Positions 26,801 through 38,800 of a DNA stretch of 64,000 nt are shown piece after piece. The DNA comes from Rhyacophila brunnea (Eukaryota; Arthropoda; Insecta; Trichoptera; Rhyacophilidae). The stretch lies in NCBI GenBank assembly GCA_022495005.1, contig JAGYXB010002078.1, positions 175,573 through 239,572 of the forward strand. Reading direction: 5' to 3'. Each line of letters begins with the position of its first letter. Position 1 is the first letter of the stretch. Under the pieces are notes generated by a model, which saw only the letters and a program-made list of their open reading frames with translations, ran no database searches and was not told the DNA's origin. The translations under genes were made by a program, and so were the position numbers.

Positions 26801-29800
26801 TTGATTGAAAAATGAATCTGCCGTGATACAAAGATACGATATGATATAAACGGTCGTCTCATGAACTATTATTGAAATCAGTGACGTCCCATAGGGGCAG
26901 CACATTATAAAGGGCGGCAAATGAAGAAAAGAATGCGAATATTACAACTTTTGATAGCAGTGGCGGTTTTACGTGAAGCAGACGATGCCGTCGCTTTCGT
27001 TAGAAAGTGTCAATACTTGGTTAAAACAATAACGGAAGCATACAAAATTCTGGTGACCCATTCTATGTATGTGTTGTAAAATTCAATGGTAATTTATCTT
27101 ACAGGCAAATTTTTCACAAGAGGGCCTCCAAACCTGTCAGTTCCTCAGAACTCCGTGTACCTACTTAAAAATATCGTTGTTTGAGAGTATGTTTCGTGGA
27201 AAAGCTCTAATCCTCAGTAGATATGTATTTTTTCAAAAGACTTTTGTTGCACTTGAAAAAAAATAGATAGGTAGGTACCTGACAAATGTGCATACAATTT
27301 GAGACTAAAAATGAAAGGGGGCGGCATTCTAAGTCGCCATAAGGGCAGGGCGGCACTTTGTACAGGGATGTCACTGATTGAATAACTTAGAAACAATAAA
27401 AATAAATATTGATTGTATAATCAGGACTTCAAACCGTTATTTTTTTTTCATTTCGGTTTTCGTTCCGGTTCATGTAAAAAAATATAAATCGGTTCGGTTC
27501 AGATCCAGTGTTTAATTTTCAAATGTTTCTAAGACCCAAGATGTAATACGTGTAACCCATATGACAACTGAAGTGGGGGAAATGATCATGTTAACGCGCG
27601 TGTTTGAACATGTACCGAAATGAAAATTCGATATTTTTCCCGGTTTTCGTTTCAGTTCCAGTTCCAGTTCGAAGGCCTTGTTATAATGCTTACCAATCAC
27701 TTCTTCCATTCTCTTGTAATCTTTTAGGGGGAGTTCAAGTCCAGGGAAAAGGTCCCCAAGAATTCCACCGAACAGTAATGCATCTTCGGCTAAAAATTTA
27801 GGAAGATTGCTGTCTCTTAGTGCGCACATCAGCGTTACTTCTTCGTATTGATCAGGGCTCGCCCGCTTGAGCGCACCAGCCATCACCTTGTAAATAATAA
27901 AGTCATATATAAAAAAAATTATATTACATTAGTTGAAGCCTTCAAGGGAATCCTTCTGTCATTGTCCATCCTTAACCGCGGATTCAAATGTATGGTCAGA
28001 TAAAATATAATTTGAGAATACGACAAATTCATTACTTAGATAAAATCATTATAAAGCATCAAATCTCCAACAAGCAACCAGGATATTCTCTCATTCCCCC
28101 TTCACATGTATCCTTAAAATGCAGGTATCGCTTTCCTATAAAATTCCATATACTAGAACAGGGATGGCGAACCTATGGCACGAGAGATGATTTTGCATGA
28201 CACGCGAATGGTTCATTTTGAAGAGAAAAGAAATTATTTACTAGTTTATATATATTTAAAAAGTTTTTTATTAAAGAAATACAAATAAATATCTACGTAC
28301 TAACATAGATATTTATTTAAATTAAAAAAAGTAATGACGACATAGCCATGCGTATTTTCATCGGTTTCACCAATCGATGCGCAAGCGGAACGACGAAATT
28401 CAAATCGCATTGTATGAAAAATAGCATTCATTTCCATTTCAAGAATAATTATTACGTTTAATGTAAATATGCAATTATTGCATATGTCGGTCCTTAGGAT
28501 CGGGTGATTAAAAATAAAAATATCCAATCAATAAACCTTATGAAATTAATTATCGGCAGTAATTCAAATATAATGACTTCTTGTTATTTTGCCTCAAACA
28601 TAATATCTAAAAATGGAAAACCGTTCAGTGATGGAGAATATAATAATATGAAAGAAGAGGCTTTCAATGCTTCCGCGATCTCTTTAAAGAATTTGAAAAC
28701 AAGGAAAAAAATATTCAAAGAATAAAAGATATGCCTTCAGCTAGAAATACGATGGAAGATAGAATATCAAGAACTCAATTGTAATTTTTTATAATAGTAC
28801 ATATTCTTAAAAACAATTTTTTAGAAAACTTTAAAAACATTATTTTTCACCATGAAAAACTGCTTGGCACGTCAGATGGTCGAAAAATATTATTTAGGAA
28901 ATTTTGGCACGCGTACGTCAAGAGGTTCGTCATCCCTGTACTAGAATTTAATTTTTTATATAGCTTTCCCGTTTCGCGTGTATTTGTGACGGATATCTTT
29001 GTAATGAGCACTGGTGAGGGCTGCATGGGCTCATCAACAGAAAAAAATCACACCGTAGAATTTAGTATCTACATCGAAATTCATATCAAGGACCAGCGTT
29101 GCAAACTTGGTGTAATTAATGAAAAATACGGACTTGGCGTGATATGGCGTTAATCTAACATTTCCAACACAGCAATCATCTTAAAATTTATCATAACCAT
29201 CATTATCACACCAAATTGGCTTGGAAACCAACAGATAATAAACAAATTTGGTAGCCGAATTATTAGTTACGAAACAATAAACTCTTCTTCAAACTTTTTT
29301 ATCCTTTTTATCAGTTACAACAATTACATTGCTGTGAGCTAATATAATAAAATGTATTCATTTACATATACATGGATAAGAAAACACACTACGTATATTG
29401 TATGTTATTAGTACATAAAATGCCTTCCATTCATGTAAATCACAGGTTCTCAAACTTATTTCGACCACCGCCCACTTAGAAATTTAAAAAAAATCTAGTC
29501 CTAAAATCCTAATTTCAACCAAAACGCCATTTTGGTCATGATGCATGAAATAAAAAGCGGAAACGAGACTAATTCAAGCGCAAGCGACTCTAGTTTTTTC
29601 GTCTATACGGGTCTCCAAGCATTTAAGCCTAAAATCGCATCTCAAGAATTTCGGATAGGGATCGACAGAAAAATTTTGTATGAAATAATATCATAAATTA
29701 CAGACAATTTTATTTAATTAACTTAACCATGGACTACGTACATGAAAATATTCAGCTGCATATACATTATTACATGCGAAAGCGACTCTAATTTAATCGT

Positions 29801-32800
29801 CTATACGGGACTCCAAGCATTCGAGTGGTAAATCGCATCTCAAGTGGTGTCGTGTCTAGATTACGTCGGATTTGTTTGCCGTCGCCCCTCTAGATTTCCT
29901 TAACGCCCCCTAATTTTCTTTGAGTCTTCTACTGCCCCCCTGAAAGCCTCCAGCGCCCACTTTGAGAAAGGCTGATGTAAATGAAGATATTATATCCACG
30001 TTGTATAGGTCATGTTATACTATAATTAATATTGTAGTGGAAATTTAATTATGATTGTTTTACCAGCACGCTTTTCACGGCTCTCATGCCGAAGTCATAG
30101 TGGTCTTGCTGGGAGAGTTGCTCACTACAAAGTTTATACAGCTGCACCATCTTTTTCGAGAGTTTTCTGGACGATTCAAAACCCTCAGAGTATAAGATTA
30201 CTTCTGCTATTAAACCTACAAAGAAAGATTTATTATAATCGTTGATTTGTAATCAAATTAATTTAATTACAGTATCGCTGTAACTTTACTAAGTTACATT
30301 AAATATATTTTTTAAACTACTTGTTTAAGTATAACGTGAAAACATTATGATTTACGATACAAGCATTATAATTGTTATATTACATACCATAGTCAGGCAC
30401 CATCATTGATATTGGCCTAAATACTGACTTCAAGTTGTCAGGTAGTTCTGTACGTCCTGCGTATCCTGGATTCATCGTAATGAACGTGGCACAAGTCGGA
30501 ACTAGTTTTATTTCACGGCCTTCAAACATAAACCTTAAAATACATTATTCATCATTAATGAGGCGCCTACATTATAATATGTTCCATACAGCAAGAATAC
30601 GAGACACCTACTATTTTTTTTTTGGACGTAATTTTTTGGAATGAAGAACCAAAAAGAAAGCTCTAGGTTCTGACCGTAATTTTAAATATTCAATTTGAGA
30701 GGAAAAAATAAAGTGCTAAAATAGTCAACTTTGATTATGGGATGAAATTTTTATGATGCGGAAAAACCACTTCGATGGAAAGCGAAAAAACCCTCTTTGA
30801 GTCGCACCGGAAAGAGTTGTCCGTATACCAATGAGAATAAAAAATGACGCGTTGTTCGTGGAGATAAAACTAAAACATTTCTGTTGATATTGATTGGTAA
30901 CAAATATCTGATAATAACACTGCCATCACCTACATTTAAATAATTCAGAATTATATATAAATATTATAAACGATATCATGATATTTATTATTTAATTATC
31001 TACATATTTTCTCATGTCATTCACTTGTTTTCCGGTGGTTTTTTTTGTAAATGTTTTATTTAGACATGAATTGGATCACACTGCTATAGCGCCTTTGGTT
31101 TCCAACACAACATTAATTCACGGTGACCTGTAATACTGCCAACTTCATACGTACAATTTTTCGGACACGTAAGTTCGGTTCAAGAGTGAGAATTATTATA
31201 GTCATCATTTTTAGATCCTAAAATTCTCTGCTCGTGGGCGTAGAGGGACATATTATATGGTGTATTATCAAAATGTAGCTATCGACAATATAATATTAAA
31301 AACTCAAACAAAGTACGTAATGTCTACTGACCTAATGTTTTTAGCCATTTTAGCATTCCTTATAACTATCAATTGCTGTGCTATCACCGACAGTACTTCA
31401 ATATTTATTCTATTAAACTCATCAAAACAGCACCAAGCGCCAGACTGCACCAGGCCGGAGAAAAATCTTCCCATCATTTTATAGTCCAAACCTTCAAAAA
31501 AGATACATAATCACATATTGTAACCGCAGAATTGGCAAAGTGATAATTGAAATTCATTGTGCGTTGACCAATAATTTCACCATTAATAACATTTAATATC
31601 AGTAGCGTGAGGTCCATTGATGCTAGGGTTTGCAATACCGAATTAAAATGTCAATACCGGTTTTTCGTTATTTCTTATTGAATACCGGTATTTATTAAAC
31701 ATTAAAAAAACAGAAGTAGGTGCTTATCAATAATAATATAACTTTTAAAATCTTTTAAAAATATTATTTTATAGCAAAAACCTACATACTTACCTACCTA
31801 CAATTATTGTGTTGATATTTAAAAATATGTATTGGTCATAATTGTAGAACTAGTGACTTATTACAAATAATTTGAATATATTGATAATTTTAACTAAAAC
31901 CCTCAAAAGTTCATCAAGTGCAAACAAGTCCGGCTGCAGGAAATGCTTCTTAAATTCAATAATTATAGAATAATAAATTGAACATTTTTGTCACGGATGT
32001 TTTCTATTTCGAAATAATATTATGATAATTATTCATCGCGACAATTACTTATATAAATATATTTGATGAAAATTGTTTTATTATTTTTTCATGATGGATT
32101 CACTCAATTTGTTTGCATTTTAACAGCACATAACTTATAATATTTTCAAAAAACGTGAGTTTAATACCGAAAATTCTGGTATTTTAGATTTTAAAAACCG
32201 GTATTTCGGTTTCACCATTACTTGAATCTTTAATGGTTGATTAAAATCGTTCATTTTTTACGTACATTATTAAGTATTTATTTTTTTGAAAAACGCAGTG
32301 AAAGAGTTAATTATAACGTTGGATTTTTCACACCTTCTATACAAACAGTAGGTACCGTAATGCATGGCCCCCACAAGGGGGTGCTGACAGGGCTCTAGCC
32401 TGGGGGCCCGGCGTGGCGAGTCGACCAGTTAGATTTACACATGGCACAAATTTATTCTAATATTTTTAAAAAGTCACATGCGGAGCGGAGCTACTTTACT
32501 TCAAGACTGTTGAATAAGTATTTTAAATATGTGGTTGTGCGTTGCAATTGAAAGTGATATGACGATTGATATTCCTAAATGATAATTGTCGTGTACAATT
32601 TGGGAAATACTACTCTAGAGCATAGTTTCTTAAGTGTACCTAGAAACCCATTTGAAGTGTGGTTGTATTGTATTTCGACAATTGTTTCAAAAATAGTGTA
32701 AATATAAATATTTATTATTTTATTCCAATGTTGAAAAACCGCAAAACATTTTTTGATTTTTTTGTGGTTCGCGGATGTAAAAAGGTTAAGAAACATTGCT

Positions 32801-35800
32801 GTAGAGCAGTGGTTCTTAACCGGTGCACCGCTAGCTTATTGCAAGTGCACCGCGAAAAAAATGATAAAAGCAGAAAAATCCGCGAAATAGTGAAAACCGA
32901 AAAAGTCCTTCGCGAAATTATTAAAGCCGATGAAGTGATTTAGATTTTGCCGAATCGATCACACGCGTCTTCTCTGTTAGCCTCACATGTGCATTTCTGA
33001 AATCTGCAAAATCCTACAAGCTCAGTTTATCACATTAATTGATTTTCACATCAAATAAATTCCATTTTGTCAAGGGTAATTTTAGTTACAGTTTTTCCAT
33101 AATCTACTTATTTTTCTTTTTGATATTTTTTTTACTGTTAAGTCATCTGTTTAATTTGTAATAAAAGTTATATCCGCACCCTTTTCTTTGTTTTCTGACC
33201 GTTTGATTTTGATGCACCCTTAGACTAAAGATACATCTAGACGTCATCCATTGCATTGCTAAATGAAGCTGCGTGCCGTGCGTTTGGTTTGTGGGCGAGC
33301 GAACGCATTCGTATACAAATGTTCGAGACCATAGACAATTTCGCTAGTGCTCGCACTAGAGGCTCAGAATTAAAATATATTTTTTTACGTTATATAGTAT
33401 TTTTAAGCGGTCAAAATGCAACCATACCCGTAAAAATATCCATATTTTAAGTTATTTTAAAGAAACACGGTCGCTTGATAGGGTGCACCGCATTTTTTTC
33501 TTATTATCAAAAGTGCACCGTGACTTCAAAAAGGTTAAGAACCACTGCTGTAGAGCATCACACTGCCCTTTACTTGAGCGATAGGTAGGTGGGCTCGCCA
33601 AAGATGTAGGGGCCATGCCGTAATGTAATCTAAGAAATTAATGTTAATACCACTCTGCAATTAAAATATTTTTCATCTGCCCTCAATAGTCCCACGAAAG
33701 TCATTTTCTGTGAACTGCATATTTTATATCCCCCCCCCCCCATAGAAATAGATAAGGAAAGGAGATCTGGATAATATGTGTAGGTACTTACTTAATTAAT
33801 ATAAGTTTTATAATAATACCTTCTGAGCAGTTAAATACGACGCACTGCACGGCGAGAGATTTCGCCAGATCTTTTGTCGTCTCCGTCTTTCCCGTCCCGG
33901 CTGGGCCGGAAGGGGCCCCACCCAGGTCCAGCTGAAGCGCGCCCATTAAACATAGATAACATCTGTCTGTAAGCGGTGTGATGACCAGCACACCCCCTGC
34001 ACCGATATATTCGTAGCCATATACTTGGCAGGCGCTGGACATGCGTGCAACACAATTTTCTATTTCGTCATCCCAATAATACCGGATCATCTTCAGCCAT
34101 TCAAATGCGTCACTGTTGAACAAGTGGAGATAATATTTTATCTAGTTGCAACGATATTACTACGCTCGAACGTCGGAGTATAGGGTAGGTACAAGGTCAT
34201 GCAATTTTTACAACGTTTTTACTAGGTCGTATTCTTGTTTGTCCGGTGGTTGTTTATCCAGTACAAACTTTCCGACTAGCTAAACATTTAAACTTTTAGA
34301 ATACATCAGAACACGATGCCAATGCATTCTTTTAATACTTCGTTACCTTACTTTGAAAAGGTTCTAATTGCACTTGACAATGTTTTGGGCTATCAGCGTT
34401 TAAAATTTGGAATGGTCATATATTCAATATAAAAAGATATGTAGGTAGAACTCCGGCATACTGCTAATTCCCATATTTGGCAATAGTTGACTCCGAAATG
34501 AACGTATATGATAGAATATGGCTAATGGAACCTTTTCACACCAAAAAGTCATTTTAGGCCAAAATGTCAGTTAGAACCTTTTCAAAGTAAGGTAACGACT
34601 TTTAGACATCTTTAAGTAGAATTGAATTCATTTTCAGTTAATTCTGTTTTGAATGAAAAGTTATTTCGGAAGAAATCCGTAAAAAGTAAAACATTATTAT
34701 TGGTTGCTAGGGGTCTGGGGTCCTAGCAACTAAATTATTAATATAAACGTGCGTTACTATGGAATGTTAAATATACTGAAATGTCAAAATGACATTTCAG
34801 TAAGTATTCTATATTAATTATTCTGTATTTATATTAAGTACAAAAATTTTTGATCGTTTAAGTTAGTCAAGTCAAGTTTATATGTTCAACAGAAAATTTA
34901 AAAACGTTTTAAGTATATAAAAAGTTCTTTTTATCTTGTAATTATTATGTTCTATGCTTAAATAGAACGTGGCGCGAAAATGTTATATAGCGATATAACG
35001 AGCAATACTTATAACGAGCAAATTCAGTCGGTCCCATCTTCCTCGTAATAACCAAGTGCGACTGTATTGATAAAAATTCAGTTCAAAATTTATTACGATT
35101 GCAAATTTTAAATTTCTTTTAACAGAAAGAAGCTTCTTTCCTTGGGTAAATTCAGTGAGTAGGCTTATATAGATAAAAGTTTACACCAAATAATAGGTAA
35201 CCAAACAAGGTATAATAAATAATAAAATATTATCGTTAATCAGCGCTCTCAGACTTTTTTTATGTATCACTACACTACTTCATGTTCTTGCATACAACCA
35301 GTTAAAACTATAATATTTATTTAATAATATATTTAATAATAATAATATATTTAATAATAATAATATATATAATATATAATAAGTCATTTTGTTGATTATT
35401 GAATTCTCATGATTTGGTATTTTCATTCAGTGAGATCACATTGTAAATGTCAGGATAAGCTTTTTAAAAATAAATAAAATGTAAAATCAATTAAAAAAAG
35501 CTTATTAATTATTGATATTGTGAGATAGATACTTACGGATGTTGAACTTTCTTTAATTTCATATTCGAAATTGTATCTCTCGCATGGACATCAATGGTGA
35601 TCAAAGCACAGAGTATCCTCCGAAATAGTGTAGTCAAATCGCCCCTCGTCAATTCAGCAAGATCATTTAAATCAGCGATGCATTGATTTTCAAAATCGGT
35701 CAGTTTCTCATCAATTTCTGTAGGATTGGATTCCAGAATTTCATGAACTCTTTTGGCCCACATGATCTGTGATACAGTCAGCACGATCTGTCCATGAAAT

Positions 35801-38800
35801 GAATAAACTACGTATGTAGTAAATTTATTTTCAAACGTAGGTAACTATCAATTCAGTGAAAATGATAGTAATATACCGTGGTTTTATGGAGAAATTTCTA
35901 GGATAGTGGAGAAGTAAACCATTATTTTGAAAAGTTACAGTTGTTATACACAGATGGTACTAAGCTAACTGATGGATAATGGATAATTTTCGCATAACTT
36001 TACTATCAAATAGTTTTATGTCGATTTACTCAATTTTGCCACCAATTATATTAGATTTGGTGGCGATGTGGTTCTATGATAATAGGCACAGCCATACTAA
36101 CCTGATTTGGATGTCGGGTTATCCATTTTGTCCTTGGAGTCTGTAAGTAATCTGCTAACGACAGTTTCATACATTTTTTTACAGCAGCAAACATTGCCTC
36201 TTGCACTTTGTATAACCAGTCTTCTACGTTACCACGAGCTTTCAGACCCTATTATTTGTAACAAATGTCATTACATTACATTTCGAATTCAATGGAATTT
36301 ATTTTACACATAGTAAATTTTACAAATTATCAAGGCGTCATAAAAAACTAAGAAATAGGTAACAGTATTAAAAATAAATTTACACCGAACTACAATGAAT
36401 GAGCTAACTATAATATAGTAGATCATGTTATTGAATTTATAAAACAACGTCCTCCTAAACCCATCCTCACGAAGCGATTTGTTTGGACACAATTGTTGTC
36501 CTCCCAATTGACGTTGCCAATCGCAGGTGAGTTCTGCAACCTGGGAGAACAAACAACCGATGCTTCAGGTCTATAATGATATCAGGGACACACATGTAAA
36601 TACTATGAATAATGCTAGAGCGTCACATATAGGTACATCGTCACATATATTACGCCACATATACATCGAAAAAAATACGTACTTTTAGACAACAGTATTT
36701 ATGTCAGATGGATAAAGACACGGACAGTATCTATATAGCTAAAGCCCCGCTATAGTCAGTCTATGACACAAAACTGTAAAATTTGATAATAGTGCCAGTT
36801 ATTGCTCAAACTTCGATTGCAAAATGGTGAACTGTTTGTATAATTAATGATTGTTGTATATTGAAATATTCGATTAGATTCGAAATTCAGTGCAACGGCC
36901 TATTATTATTATTATTATTATTGACCTGTTATTGTTATTTTGATTGTATATATATGATACTGCCTCAAATAGTAAAGAAGTCTCAAAAATGTCTTTAGAA
37001 TTCTCTCCACCATATGGCTGGATTTCAACTGATGTTGTAGACTCTAGAGGATCAAGCAATTGACCCGCTGTCAAGCCTTCTAAGGACTAATGAATTATAA
37101 AGAGTTCAACATCTGAAAAGACACGGAAAGTACTCAAGACGAAGTCCAACATTTGAACTGCCTTGGTATTAAAATGACTAAATATCAAGTCACTGTCAAA
37201 CGTAATGCTATTATTCCTTACAGATGATATTCGCAAGAGACATCTGCTATGTATCGAGTATTGGAAAAAACAATACTCTTGAGTTTCAAGAACTTGGTAA
37301 ATGATAAAAGATTTTATTTATCATTAGTCCAGTTGACGACAATCGTCCAATCGATCCATTTGACTAGACCCACTCTCAAACTTGCTTCAAATCTAGACAT
37401 TTATCATTCGACTGTTAAAAGTAAAAAGAACCTAACCCACACAAATCAAATTTTACAGGACGCAAAAAAAGTTTTCGTTATGTTTTTCGGTCAAAGTTAA
37501 AATAGACAGTAGACGTAAGCCTTCAGTGCATGAAGATAACTATTTTGGTGTTTTATGTTTTCAAACTAACATTAATTATTGAGTTAATTAAAGAAAAGCC
37601 AATATAAACGATGGTTAAGTCTTTTTCCCCACTGTCTTTAAAAAAAAAATAGACAATTCGGCATTTGCAGCTTACATCCTTTGGACGCGTCGTGTATTAA
37701 GTCGTGTTCAACGGTATTATCCAATAAAACCTATTTTTTTAATATGAGGGTTAACTCCTTTTTCCTTTCTACAGTCGATATGATGCAGATGAATAACATG
37801 TAACGTATGTTTTAACCAAAATGTACCTTTCCCAGTGAAACACGTTCTGATTCCGGCGACAGCATGGCATTAATTTCATTCGTTAAATTATCTGTTCTCG
37901 GTTGGTCCTTGCTCACTGTACTATCAGGTCCTTTTTTGCCTTTAATTTCACTTGGTCTTTTTTCAGCAAACTCTAATTTGGCAATAGCGTCAAAGCATTT
38001 GCGCAAATGTGGCTGAACAGCATGAGGGTTTCTTGTCTAATTGAGTATGAAATCAAAAAAATACCATTCAAAGTACCACAATGATCTTTCAAATAATTTA
38101 TAATAACATCTAGTCGAGACGGAAATACACTTCGATACACAATTATGTATTTTGTTTTAAAACTAAATAAACGTCCATATCTTCAAATATTGCTGTCAAA
38201 TTAAATGTTGTTTGGATAGTCGCCATCGTCCAAATTAGCGCGCTTCGATCAAAGCAATATTCCAAAAGACCAAGCGTCGCTACTTTCGACGAAACAATAC
38301 AAATGTTTCTCAAAATATGGAAATGCTTATTTATCAGTATTTTGTTTCCCATCCGTGGCGTAATAAAAAAATACTAGGATTAGTGTAAAAACCTTTTTAT
38401 TTTACTTTTTCAATCTACCAACAGTTTTTATACAATATTTGTTTGTTAACACACTAATGTATCATGGCCTCGTGTATAATAGGCATTAACTACATATTAT
38501 TAATGAGGTGATTAGGTAATTCGAGTCCCGAATAACAAAAATTCTCATTAAACGCATTCACGGAGACCACTTGCATCTGTCTTAATTATAATTATTCACT
38601 AAGTACTGTGTGACTAGCTCCTCTCACCACATGTTCATGAAATACACTATGATTCGTTCATATCTTCAAAACGTTCACGAAAGACGTTGCTTCGAACCGA
38701 AACTTAACCGATAACTGGAAAAACCGTTATTTTTTCAGAATGAAAACCATAACGGAATCGAAAAAAAATATCGGTTTTTTCTCGACATAATTCTCATAAT

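Larger units (their letters stand above)
32363..33617. mobile_element. CATGGCCCC element with exact ccgtaatg duplication, hosting two nested insertions
   Basis: The ends CATGGCCCCCACAAGG and taggggccatg are flanked by ccgtaatg at 32355-32362 and 33618-33625. Removing the inner elements at 32621-32798 and 32807-33547, plus their duplications, restores the run tact-ctgtagag-catcacactg seen in the relatives at 23900 and 25660. Confidence 0.85.

Noticed and set aside
27512..27693. Extension of the exon-27 frame to about 124 codons
   Set aside because: After the GTAAGC donor the frame runs into the CAGGACTT-type repeat; the conserved protein continues in exon 28 instead.
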